The notes under the pieces: model-generated
Databases searched by the model: none
What the model was told of the DNA's origin: nothing
What the model saw: only the letters and a program-made list of their open reading frames with translations
Shown: positions 17,224-25,722 of the stretch, one piece after another
Numbering within the stretch: the stretch's first letter is position 1
Layout: every line of letters starts with the position of its first letter
Assembly (NCBI GenBank): GCA_963792175.1
Contig: CAWBVG010000039.1
Span: forward strand, 62,001-126,000
DNA length: 64,000 bases
Reading direction: 5' to 3'
DNA from: CAWBVG01 sp963792175
Lineage (GTDB): Bacteria; Acidobacteriota; Vicinamibacteria; Vicinamibacterales; CAVVIG01
Program-made: the position numbers and the translations under genes

Positions 17224-18816
17224 ATGCCGGCGGATACGATTCTCGTCAACGGTCACGTGATCACCGTCGACGCGCGGTTCTCGATCGCGCAGGCAGTGGC
17301 CATCACCGGCGGCAAGTTCACGGCGGTGGGCACGAGCGCGGACATCAGGAAGCTCGCCGGTCCTTCGACAGCCGTGATCGATCTGAAGGGCCGGACGGTG
17401 ATTCCCGGCCTGGCCGACGATCACCTGCACGACGCCGGCGGCGGACCCGGTGTGGATTTGTCGCGTACGCGCTCGGTCGCCGACGTGCTGGCCGCGATCG
17501 CCGCGCGGGTCACGCAGAGCCGTCCCGGCGACATCATCGTCACCAACAGCGACTGGCACGAAGCGCAACTCAAGGAGCATCGGCTGCCGTACCGGCGCGA
17601 CCTCGACACCGTGTCGCCGGACAATCCCGTCGTCGTCGTTCGCGGCGGCCATGAATACATCCTCAATTCCGCGGCTCTCAGGAAATGGAACATCACGCGC
17701 GAGACCCCGCAGCTTCCTGGCGGGCGCATCACGCGTGATGCGTCAGGCGAACTGAACGGCGAGCTCGTCGACCGGGCGAAATCGCTCGTGCAACTGCCGC
17801 CGGGTCCGAGCCTGACGATGGAGGCGCTGCAGGAGCAGCATCGAAAGCTGAACGCTGTCGGTCTGACCAGCATCCGCTATCCCGGCGCGTCGGTCGAGCA
17901 GTACCGGCTGCTCCAGGAGATGAAGCGGCGCGGCACGCTCACCGTGCGTGTCAATCAACTGATGCGATTCGGCGCCGACAGCGCCGCGGCGATGCGCACC
18001 GCGATCGCGGCATCGGGCATCTCGCCAGACGAAGGCGACGAATGGGTCCGCATCGGCGGCATGAAGCTCGGTGTCGATGGCGGCTTCGAAGGCGGCTGGA
18101 TGCGCCAGCCGTACGCCGAGCCGTGGGGCGAAGGCGGCACCTTCTTCGGCGTCAACACGATGAAGCAGGCGCCCTATACGGAGGTCGTCAAGGAGCTGAA
18201 TCGTCTCGGCTGGCGGGTCGCGACACACGCCGTCGGCGACGCCGCCATCGACGAAGTGCTCGCCGCGTACGAAGCCGCCGACGCCGAGAAGTCCATCGTC
18301 GGCCGGCGGTGGACCATCGAGCACGGGTTCATTCCGCAAGCGGATCAGTTTCCGCGCATGAAGAAACTGGCGCTCGTCATCTCCGCGCAGGATCACTTGT
18401 ATCTGGCGGGCCCGAGTCTCGTGACCTATTGGGGACCGGCGCGCGCGGCGCGCACGACGCCGATGCGGACCTACATCGATCAGGGCTTCGTGGTGGCCGG
18501 CGGCACCGATTCAGCCGTGGTTCCTTATCCGCCGCTGTGGGTCTTCTATCACTTCGTCACACGTGACACGATCAGCGGTGGCGTCCTTGGAGCGGGCGAG
18601 AAGATTACTCGCAAGGAGGCGCTGCAGGTGCAGACCATCAACAACGCCTACCTGACCTTCGAGGAACAGACGAAGGGCTCGATCGAGCCGGGCAAATTCG
18701 CCGATCTCGTCGTGCTTCCGGAATATATTCTGACCTGCCCAGATAAGCACATCCAGGAGATGCGCGTCGACATGACGATGGTGGGAGGGAAGGTCGTCTA
18801 TCGCCGCGCTCCGTAA
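17224..18816 (+). CDS. Amidohydrolase family 3 (YtcJ-like), probably exported
   Basis: Metal-dependent hydrolase of the YtcJ branch. Motifs: DTILVNGHVITVDARFSIAQ, IDLKGRTVIPGLADDHLHDA (metal-site strand, with DHLHD in the usual HxH place), TIEHGFIPQADQF, GTDSAVVPYPPLWVFYHFVT and GSIEPGKFADLVVLPEYIL. A signal peptide (LPLLAAVLLGAASASAQT) is encoded at 17168-17222 one frame away, so the true gene probably begins at TTG 17168 or ATG 17075 and contains a one-base error near 17220. Without it, ATG 17224 would give a cytoplasmic enzyme. Natural substrate unknown. Confidence 0.88.
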   Translation: MPADTILVNGHVITVDARFSIAQAVAITGGKFTAVGTSADIRKLAGPSTAVIDLKGRTVIPGLADDHLHDAGGGPGVDLSRTRSVADVLAAIAARVTQSRPGDIIVTNSDWHEAQLKEHRLPYRRDLDTVSPDNPVVVVRGGHEYILNSAALRKWNITRETPQLPGGRITRDASGELNGELVDRAKSLVQLPPGPSLTMEALQEQHRKLNAVGLTSIRYPGASVEQYRLLQEMKRRGTLTVRVNQLMRFGADSAAAMRTAIAASGISPDEGDEWVRIGGMKLGVDGGFEGGWMRQPYAEPWGEGGTFFGVNTMKQAPYTEVVKELNRLGWRVATHAVGDAAIDEVLAAYEAADAEKSIVGRRWTIEHGFIPQADQFPRMKKLALVISAQDHLYLAGPSLVTYWGPARAARTTPMRTYIDQGFVVAGGTDSAVVPYPPLWVFYHFVTRDTISGGVLGAGEKITRKEALQVQTINNAYLTFEEQTKGSIEPGKFADLVVLPEYILTCPDKHIQEMRVDMTMVGGKVVYRRAP

Positions 18817-18833
18817 GCCCTTACGTGGCGGGT

Positions 18834-18862
18834 AACGCCATCTTTGGCGTTCGGTCTTATTT
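18834..18862 (+). terminator. Candidate intrinsic terminator after the amidohydrolase
   Basis: AACGCCA (18834-18840) and TGGCGTT (18845-18851) form a perfect 7-bp stem around a TCTT loop, followed by CGGTCTTATTTC, a moderately T-rich tail. It lies 18 bp after the stop codon. Confidence 0.55.
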
Positions 18863-18908
18863 CTCAATACTTTACGCCTGGTCCCGACCTTGCTCATGGA
18901 GGCACCCT

Positions 18909-19816
18909 GTGACTCGATCTGCGTTCGTTTCCTACATTCCTGGCGATGGCCGTTTGCTGCCCTCGCCCTGCCGTCCACGGCCCACGGGCAAACGCCCGAG
19001 GCCGGTTCGACGGCCTCAGCACAGCCTTCGTCGACCACCACGGCCCATGCGGCCGACGACGACGAGCGGCTGGATCCCGCCGAGCCTGATTTCGTCGTGA
19101 TCAACCTGCCCACGACGCTGCGATTGCCGCGGCACAAGGGCGACTTTCACCTGACGCATCGTTTCGAGGGGAATCTCCGGGATGGCAGCTTCACCGATCA
19201 GCTGAGCAACTTCTTCGGTGTGGACGTCGGCGCGGCGCTCGGCCTCGAGTACCGGTTTGGTGTGATGCGACACCTGGAGGCGATCGTGCTGCGCACCAAT
19301 CGTGCCCGCGCGATTCAGTTCTCCGGCAAGTACGACGCCTGGCACCAGAGCGACACGTGGCCGGTCTCCATCTCCGGCATCGTGTCGATTGAGGGCGACA
19401 ACAACTTCGGCGCGAACAGCGGGAACGCGCCGAACAACTACGCGCCGGCGATCGGCGTCGTGATTTCCCGGGAGGTCGCCACGCAGCTCGCGCTGTACGC
19501 GACGCCCTACTGGGTCGCCAACACCGGCATCGACGTGAACGCGGACGGCAACACCGGCGTCATCGGACTTGGTTTTCGCGTCCGGTTCGGGCCTACCTCG
19601 TCGACCTATTTCAGCGCCGAAGTCTCGCCGCGGATCGGCGGGTTCGTCATCGGGGATCCGGAATAGGGATTCGCGATTGAGAAACGCGTCGGCGCGCACT
19701 TCTTCGCGCTGACGTTCACGAATGGCACGTCCAACCAAACGTATCGTCAGATCGCTCGCGGCGGCGCGCCTGGCCACCTTCACCTTGGGTTCAACCTCAC
19801 CCGCAAGTTCTACTAA
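18909..19816 (+). CDS. DUF5777-like outer-membrane beta-barrel protein (frameshift and in-frame TAG)
   Basis: Predicted exported beta-barrel. After a signal-like N-terminus (WPFAALALPSTAHGQ) come TTLRLPRHKGDFHLTHRFEG, SNFFGVDVGAALGLEYRFGV and many amphipathic strands, as in DUF5777 proteins. A TAG at 19664-19666 interrupts it after VIGDPE, but the same frame continues with GFAIEKRVGAHFFALTFTN and ends LGFNLTRKFY, the aromatic C-terminus expected of an outer-membrane barrel. A single C-to-G change would turn TAC (Tyr) into this TAG. The start is uncertain: GTG 18909 is in a different frame from the barrel, with a shift near 18930. Confidence 0.75.
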
Positions 19817-19826
19817 GGAGAATCAG

Positions 19827-20350
19827 ATGAAACGCTTGTCCCTGTTCGCCGTCGCCCTCGCGTTCGTTGCTGCCGGCTGCTCGAAGTCGTCCACGTCGCC
19901 TTCGACCACGCCCACGAAACCGACATTCACGGCGACGCTGTCGACCGCCAATGAAGTCCCGCCGATCACCAACGCGGAATCCGGCGGCCGGGGAGACGCG
20001 ACGATCACGTTCGATGGTCCAAGAGATGCCACTGGCAACTTCACCGGTCCAGTGTCGGTGACGTTCGTCGTGAACCTGAGCGGATTCCCGGCCGGCACTC
20101 CGATCAACATCGCGCACATTCACACCGGCGCCGCCGGAGTCAACGGGCTCCGTTCTGGTTTCGACAACGCTCGCGGCCGGAGAGGTGGTGTTGGCCAGCT
20201 GGATCCGGGTCCTTCACCAAGGTCGCGACGGGCGTCGATGCGGCGGTCGCGCAGAGCATTGTGAACAACCCGGCCGGCTTCTACTTCAACGCTCACTCGA
20301 CGCTGAACGGCGGCGGCGTCGTGCGCGGCCAGCTCGTCAAGGTCAGCTAG
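19827..20350 (+). CDS. CHRD domain lipoprotein (frameshifted)
   Basis: Preceded by a good ribosome-binding site (AAGGAG) 10 bp after the barrel stop. It begins with a lipoprotein signal (MKRLSLFAVALAFVAAGCSK, lipobox VAAGC). The body has the CHRD signature: ATLSTANEVPPITNAESGGR, INIAHIHTGAAGVNG and, after frame shifts near 20150-20210, NPAGFYFNAHSTLNGGGVVR with GQLVKVS. CHRD domains were first defined in chordin; bacterial copies are secreted or surface proteins of unknown role. About 174 residues. Probably co-transcribed with the barrel. Confidence 0.8.
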
Positions 20351-20365
20351 ACGTACGCATAGACC

Positions 20366-21595
20366 GTGCACGTCCAGTGCGCGGTCGCCGGCGGCGGTCC
20401 CGCCGGCATGATGCTGGGTTTACTCCTGGCGCGTGCCGGCGTGAACGTCGCCGTTCTCGAGAAGCACGCCGACTTCCTCCGCGACTTCCGCGGCGACACC
20501 ATCCATCCGTCCACGCTCGAGCTGCTCCACGAGCTCGGCGTCCTCGAGGCGTTCCTCGCACGCCCGCATCAGGAAGTGCGCAGCCTGACCGGGCACGTCG
20601 CCGGCGAACCGGTGACGATTGCCGACTTCTCGCACCTGCCGACGCGCTGCAAGTTCGTGGCATTGATGCCGCAGTGGGACTTCCTTGATTTCATCGCCGC
20701 CGAGGCGAAGCGTTTTCCCACGTTCCGACTCATCATGCAGGCCGATGTGACCGGTCTGATTGAGAACGCGGGGCGCATCGCTGGCATCACCGCCGAGACC
20801 CCGGAGGGGCCGCTCGAGATCACCGCCGACCTCGTCGTCGGCGCCGACGGACGCCGTTCGATCGTGCGCGAACGGGCCGGGCTGACGGTCGACGATTTCG
20901 GCGCGCCGATCGACGTGCTGTGGATGCGCGTGTCGCGACGCCCCGATGATCCGTCGCAGCTGCTTGGCTACATCGAAACGGGGCACGTCTTCGTGCTGTT
21001 CGATCGCGGCGACTACTGGCAGTGCGCCTACGTGATTCCCAAAGGTGGTTTCGAGCAGGTGCAGGCGCGCGGGCTCGAGGCTTTCCGGCGGAGCGTCGCG
21101 GCGATTGTGCCGTTCCTGTCGGACCGCGTCGAGGAGATCCGGCACTGGAGCGATGTGAAGCTGCTGACGGTCACGGTCGATCGGCTGCGGCAGTGGTACC
21201 GGCCGGGCCTTCTCTGCATCGGCGACGCGGCGCACGCGATGTCGCCGATCGGCGGTGTCGGCATCAACCTCGCGGTGCAGGATGCGGTGGCCGCGGCGAA
21301 CATCTTGAGCGGCCCGCTGGCCCGCGGCACGTGTCGCGATTCAGACCTGGCTCGGGTGCAGAAGAGGCGAGAGTTCCCGACTCGCGTCGTCCAGCGGGTT
21401 CAGCTGCTCGCGCAGGATTTGTTCTTGAAGAGAACCCTGGAAGGCCGCGTGCCTCAGAAGATGCCGGTGGCGCTGAAGCTCCTGCGATGGTTTCCATTTC
21501 TGCGACGGATTCCAGCGAGGCTGGTGGGGATGGGAATCCGGCCAGAACACATCAGTCGGGAGTCGGGAGTCAGGAGTCGGGAGTCAAGTCGGTAG
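20366..21595 (+). CDS. FAD-dependent monooxygenase (PheA/TfdB, UbiH-like)
   Basis: Flavoprotein aromatic hydroxylase-type enzyme, intact at 409 residues. FAD motifs are in order: GGGPAGMMLGLLLARAGVNV (GxGxxG), the mid DG motif VVGADGRRSIVRERAGL and the C-terminal GLLCIGDAAHAMSPIGGVGI (GD motif). The GTG start lies 15 bp after the CHRD stop. The last residues (SRESGVRSRESSR) are encoded by the heptad repeat spacer and probably do not belong to the ancestral protein. Substrate could be a phenol, quinone precursor or polyketide; context does not decide. Confidence 0.92.
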   Translation: MHVQCAVAGGGPAGMMLGLLLARAGVNVAVLEKHADFLRDFRGDTIHPSTLELLHELGVLEAFLARPHQEVRSLTGHVAGEPVTIADFSHLPTRCKFVALMPQWDFLDFIAAEAKRFPTFRLIMQADVTGLIENAGRIAGITAETPEGPLEITADLVVGADGRRSIVRERAGLTVDDFGAPIDVLWMRVSRRPDDPSQLLGYIETGHVFVLFDRGDYWQCAYVIPKGGFEQVQARGLEAFRRSVAAIVPFLSDRVEEIRHWSDVKLLTVTVDRLRQWYRPGLLCIGDAAHAMSPIGGVGINLAVQDAVAAANILSGPLARGTCRDSDLARVQKRREFPTRVVQRVQLLAQDLFLKRTLEGRVPQKMPVALKLLRWFPFLRRIPARLVGMGIRPEHISRESGVRSRESSR

Positions 21596-21695
21596 TCAGT
21601 AGTCAGTCGGTAGTCGGGAGTCACGAGACTCGAGTCGAGTACCGACTCGCGAGGACTACCGACTCATCGACTACAGACTACCGACTAGTACGGTC
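21555..21695. repeat. GGGAGTC / GTAGTC spacer repeat with inverted second half
   Basis: About ten degenerate 7-mers (GGGAGTC, GTAGTCA) are followed, from 21630, by their complements (GACTACC, GACTACA). The array spans the end of the monooxygenase gene and the gap to the convergent PEGA gene, and can fold into a long hairpin. Confidence 0.75.
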
Positions 21696-22493
21696 TCAGA
21701 TCTCCACGGTACGGAATCACCTGACCCGGCTGCACGACGACGTCGAACACCAACGGCGCGAGGCCCTGCTCCACGATTTCGATGCGGTGCGTGCCGCCCG
21801 CCAGCGTCAGCGGCTGACGCGAGCCGTCGAAGTCGGCGACGACGCCGGCATACGCGCCGTCCACATAGACCGCGGCGCCAATCGGTTCGATCTCCAGGAC
21901 GACGCCGCCGTAGTACGACGCCGGCGGACGTCCGACTGAGTACGCGTACGGGTACGGGTAGGTGTAGGCCACCGGATACCCGGCGAAGATGTTGAACCCG
22001 ATCGAGAACCGCGGGCGGAACGCGTACGGCCGGTAGTAGGTGCGGACCTGTCCAGAACGGTGCGTAATAGCGTGCCGAGTAACGGGGCCCGTAGCTCGGG
22101 TAGTACCGCGGCGCGTAGCTATACGCGCGCGGCGCGATCACCTGGCTTCGTGGAACCGCCTGGCCGATGCTGGCCCGCGGCGCCACGTCCCGGCGACCGT
22201 CGACTCGAACGGCGGCGTCACGGCGCGGCGCGACCCCGAGGCGCCACGGCCCGCGGCGCTTCGGCGCGCGGCGCCACGGCCCGAGGCGCTTCGGCGCGCG
22301 GCGCTTGAGCCCGCGGCTGCGCCCTCTCGACCGCCTGTCCTTCGGACTGCCGGTTCGTCCGGCCTTCCGATCGACCGTTGGCTCGACCCTCGGATTGACC
22401 CTGGCCGCGTTCGCGCTGCTGAGCAAAAGCGGGTGTCGCAACGAGCGCAGCGGCGATGAGTGCGGCGGGAAGTGTCTTTGAAAGGGTTGCCAT
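21685..22493 (-). CDS. PEGA domain protein with repetitive APRAxAPRA linker (frameshifted)
   Basis: Starts at ATG 22493 after a strong GGAGGA, with signal peptide MATLSKTLPAALIAAALVAT. The mature part is low-complexity, first Arg/Gly/Glu-rich, then repeats of APRAEAPRAVAP, then Tyr-rich (YAPRYYPSYGPRYSARYYAP). The last 95 residues form a PEGA domain (GGVVLEIEPIGAAVYVDGAY, RQPLTLAGGTHRIEIVEQG). PEGA domains are surface or cell-wall associated beta modules. The frame changes near 22200 and 22050, in or next to the repeats, where slippage or sequencing errors are likely. Confidence 0.8.
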
Positions 22494-22603
22494 TGGTCCT
22501 CCTCCGGATACGACCAGTCTTCGCAAGGCCCTTGCCAACTGTTCCTTGCGACTTTCCTGATGTTTTTGCCCCAGTTTACCGGGCTGTGCGCTCGGGAGGA
22601 CGG

Positions 22604-24154
22604 TCAGCTGAGCAGATGCTGGACGGCCCGGATGACATCCTCCGGAGTCGCCGGCTTGGTCAGGAAGTCGCTGAAGCCGGCGCTGAGGGCGGCGGCCTTG
22701 TCTTCCGCACGCGCGTACGCCGACAGCGCGATCGCGGGCAGCGTGCCGCCATGTTCCGGCGACAGGCGCCGCAGCCGCCCCATCATCGACAGGCCGTCTT
22801 CGCCCGGCATGCCGATGTCCGCGATGATGAGTGCCGGCGGGTGCTGCTCCACGCACTCGAGCGCGGCACGGGCGCTGTCGGCGGTCTCCACGTGGGCGTG
22901 ACAGTGCGCCAGGATTTCAGCCAGAAGCTCCCGCGTCGAGGCGTCGTCGTCGACGACCAGAATCGAGCGGCCGGAGAGATCCAGCGACGGCAGCGCACAC
23001 GCGGCGTCGTCGTGATGCGGGCGCGAGTCGGCGATGGCTTCCACCGGCAGGAGGACACGAAACGTCGAACCCTTGCCGACGCCTTCGCTCTCTGCGCTGA
23101 CGTGTCCGCCGTGCAGTTCCACCAGGTGCTTGACGATGGCCAGACCCAGTCCCAGGCCGCCGTAGGAGCGCGTGAAGGTCTGGTCGGCCTGCCGGAACCG
23201 ATCGAAGACGAACGGCAGAAACGCCGGTTCGAGGCCGACGCCGGTGTCGGTCACCGAGATTTCGACCTGCGAATCGAGATGCCGCGTTCGAACGTCGAGG
23301 CGTCCACCCGAAGGTGTGAACTTCAGCGAGTTGGAAAGCAGGTTCCAGAGCACCTGCTGCATGCGCTGGCGATCGGCGTGGATCGGCCGCATGTCGTCCA
23401 GGTGCAGGCGAATCTCGATGTTCTTCGCGTCCGCGGCCGGCCGGACATTTTCGATCGCGCTCTCGACGAGATCCTGCGGCTGCACGGGCTCGCGGTTGAG
23501 ACGGAGGCGGCCGGTAATGATGCGCGAGACGTCGAGCACGTCTCCAATCAGTCTCGCCTGGGCCTGGGCGTTGCGCTCGATGATCTCGAGGATGTGCGGC
23601 AGGCGCTCGGCGGATACCGGGGCCTGGCGAAGCATGGAGACCCAGCCCAGGACCGCGTTGAGCGGAGTCCGCAGTTCGTGCGAGAGCGTCGCCAGGAATT
23701 CGTCCTTCAGACGATTGGCGCGCTCCGCTTCGTCGCGCGCCGCGTGCAGCGCGACCAGCACGTCCCGCAGCTCGTACTGCCGTTCGCGCGCGCGCAGGGC
23801 GGCGCGAACCGTGCTGACCACCGCGGCCACACGGACCGGGCGGTCGAGCAGCGTGACGTTGCGCAAGTCGTCGAGTGCCGCCAGGGTGCGCAGCAACGCC
23901 TGCGAGCGGTCGCCGCCGGCGAAGAGCAGGATCGGAACCTCGGACCAGGCCGGCTGCTGTGCGAGCGCGGCCGAGAGGCGCGAGAGCAACGGATCGTCCA
24001 GCGCTTCTTCAGTCAGCACGACGGCGCCGGCGCCGCGCTCCAGCTCCTCAGCGAGCCCCGTCATCGTCTGGCAGATCTCGCTGGCGATGAACGCGCGCGC
24101 CAGCAGGTCGCGCGTCAGGACCGCATCGCGGCCGACCGGCGCGAAGACCAGCAC
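22604..24154 (-). CDS. Hybrid sensor histidine kinase / response regulator
   Basis: Soluble 516-residue kinase. An N-terminal degenerate receiver-like region (VLVFAPVG-type start, VVLTEEALDDPLLSRL, VPILLFAGGD) is followed by a coiled linker, HisKA with the phospho-histidine motif (DEFLATLSHELRTPLNAVLG), HATPase with N-box (VLWNLLSNSLKFTPSGG), DTGVGL, RSYGGLGLGLAIVKHLV, and a C-terminal receiver (ILVVDDDASTRELL, IIADIGMPGEDGL, TKPATPEDVI). No transmembrane segments. It begins 30 bp after the KaiC-like gene ends, on the same strand. KaiC partnered with histidine kinases is the theme of clock-like signalling, so partnership is likely. Confidence 0.93.
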   Translation of the reverse strand: MLVFAPVGRDAVLTRDLLARAFIASEICQTMTGLAEELERGAGAVVLTEEALDDPLLSRLSAALAQQPAWSEVPILLFAGGDRSQALLRTLAALDDLRNVTLLDRPVRVAAVVSTVRAALRARERQYELRDVLVALHAARDEAERANRLKDEFLATLSHELRTPLNAVLGWVSMLRQAPVSAERLPHILEIIERNAQAQARLIGDVLDVSRIITGRLRLNREPVQPQDLVESAIENVRPAADAKNIEIRLHLDDMRPIHADRQRMQQVLWNLLSNSLKFTPSGGRLDVRTRHLDSQVEISVTDTGVGLEPAFLPFVFDRFRQADQTFTRSYGGLGLGLAIVKHLVELHGGHVSAESEGVGKGSTFRVLLPVEAIADSRPHHDDAACALPSLDLSGRSILVVDDDASTRELLAEILAHCHAHVETADSARAALECVEQHPPALIIADIGMPGEDGLSMMGRLRRLSPEHGGTLPAIALSAYARAEDKAAALSAGFSDFLTKPATPEDVIRAVQHLLS

Positions 24155-24184
24155 GCGCAGGTCGTGTGCGATCCAGGTGATGAA

Positions 24185-25667
24185 TCATTCGCTCAGCAAC
24201 GGATCCGCGGTGCCGACATACGTCGGCACGCCCGTGAGCACGCCCTGGAACCTGGACAACGCCGCGCCGGCGCGCACGGCAACCGGGCCGATCATCAGCT
24301 CGCGAATCGTCGATTCATGCATGCCGGTGCGCTTTTTCACCACCGAAATCGCCTTGCGGACGGCGCCCTGGGCTTCGAAGAACCGGAGCAGCACCACACA
24401 GTCAGCGACGTAGCTCAAGTCGATCGGCGTCGCCATCGCCGTGCCGATGATTCCGTGCTGCGCGATGACGATGATCGTCGCGACGCCGCGGCTGTTGAGA
24501 TAGCCAAGCAGCTCGTGGAGACGCACGAGCGGCGCACCGCTCTGCGGGAATCGCATTCAGGTAGCCGTTGGCGCTGTCGATCATGACGACCCGCGCGCCG
24601 GTGGCGTTCACCACTTCGCAGACGCGATGGCTGAACTCGCCCGGCGACATCTCGCCGGGCGCCACCTGCGTGATGATCACGTCGCCGGCGGCAATCCGCT
24701 CCGACATCCCCATCCCGAGCGACGTCGCAGCGGCCGACGAATGTTTCGCGCCGCTCTTCGAACAGGAACACCGCCGCTTTGGTCTCGCCCCTTTGCCGCC
24801 GTCACGTATTGCGCGGCGAGCGTTGATTTGCCGGACCCTGCGGGCCCGATCAAGAGCGTCGTACTCCCCCAGGACAGGCCGCCGCCGAGCAATTGGTCGA
24901 GCTCGGGGACGCCGCTGCCGAGCGGTTCACTCGGGCGCCGTGGCCGTGGTGGACGGCAGCAGCTGGGGAAATACGACCAGTCCACCCTTGCGGATCGCGA
25001 AGTCGTGAAAGCCCTCGACCGCGGCGACGCCGCGGTACTTGACGACGCGGACCCGGCGGCGGGCGCGTCCGTATTCAATCGGCAGCTGCTCGAGGAGAAT
25101 CACGCCGTGCGACAGGCTTTGCAGCTGAAGGTCGCCGTCTTCGGTGGTGTTGTCGTCCAGCAGCAGCACGGTGCAGGCGCGGCCGGCGAAGTACTCCTTG
25201 AGCGCCAGGATTTGCCGCCGGTAGCGCAAGGGATCCCGCGCGAGCAGCCGCATTTCGGACAGCGAGTCGAAGACAACCCGCGCCGGCCGCGCGCGCTCCA
25301 CCGCCCCCAGCATCGCCTTCACTGTTTCACTGAGCTCGACCTCGGATGGGTGATACAGCGTGTAGTCGTCCTGCGAGGCTGGGGAGTCCGCTGCCGCAAG
25401 TTGGAACAACTCGATCCCTTCGAGCGACCACCCGTGCGACACCGCAACTGCCCGCAGTTCACGGATCGTTTCCGAGAGGGTGACGTACAGGCACGACTCG
25501 CCGCGCTGCCGCCCTTCCATCAGAAACTGCATCGCCAGTGTGGTCTTGCCCGTGCCCGGATCGCCTTGGATCAGGTACATCCGATCGGCGGTGAGGCCGC
25601 CCCGAAGCAGCTCGTCCAGGCCGGGGACCCCGGTTGAAATAATTGATGGCGTCGGTCCAGCTGGCAT
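24185..25667 (-). CDS. KaiC-like double-domain RecA ATPase (frameshifted)
   Basis: Circadian-clock KaiC family ATPase with two RecA-like domains. Domain 1: STGVPGLDELLRGGLTADRM, Walker A GDPGTGKTTLAMQFLMEG, RARPARVVFDSLSEMRLLA. Domain 2: GSGVPELDQLLGGGLSWGST, Walker A GPAGSGKSTLAAQY, then FEERRETF, VIITQVAPGEMSPGEFSHRV and VVMIDSANGYLNAIP. The reading frame shifts at least three times between 24950 and 24540. The ATG at 25667 gives MPAGPTPSIIS; an upstream start at 25688 is possible. It is followed by a hybrid kinase gene. Whether it keeps time or just relays signals cannot be told; no kaiA or kaiB is nearby. Confidence 0.85.
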
Positions 25668-25707
25668 CTCGAGAATTCCGCCCTGCAACGGTTGGGCCGA
25701 GTACTTC

Positions 25708-25713
25708 TATAAT
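25708..25713 (+). promoter_or_regulatory. -10 box TATAAT, near-leaderless promoter for the S9 peptidase
   Basis: TATAAT ends 10 nt before the ATG at 25723, which puts the predicted +1 three nucleotides upstream of the start codon. No Shine-Dalgarno fits. The divergent KaiC-like gene starts 41 bp further upstream on the other strand. Confidence 0.55.
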
Positions 25714-25722
25714 CGCGGCGTC

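Noticed and set aside
19664..19666. TAG in the barrel gene as pyrrolysine
   Set aside because: No methylamine methyltransferase context; a single substitution from TAC explains it better.
22460..24586. 708-codon plus-strand ORF opposite the hybrid histidine kinase
   Set aside because: The kinase domains on the minus strand are unambiguous; this ORF is an antisense shadow.
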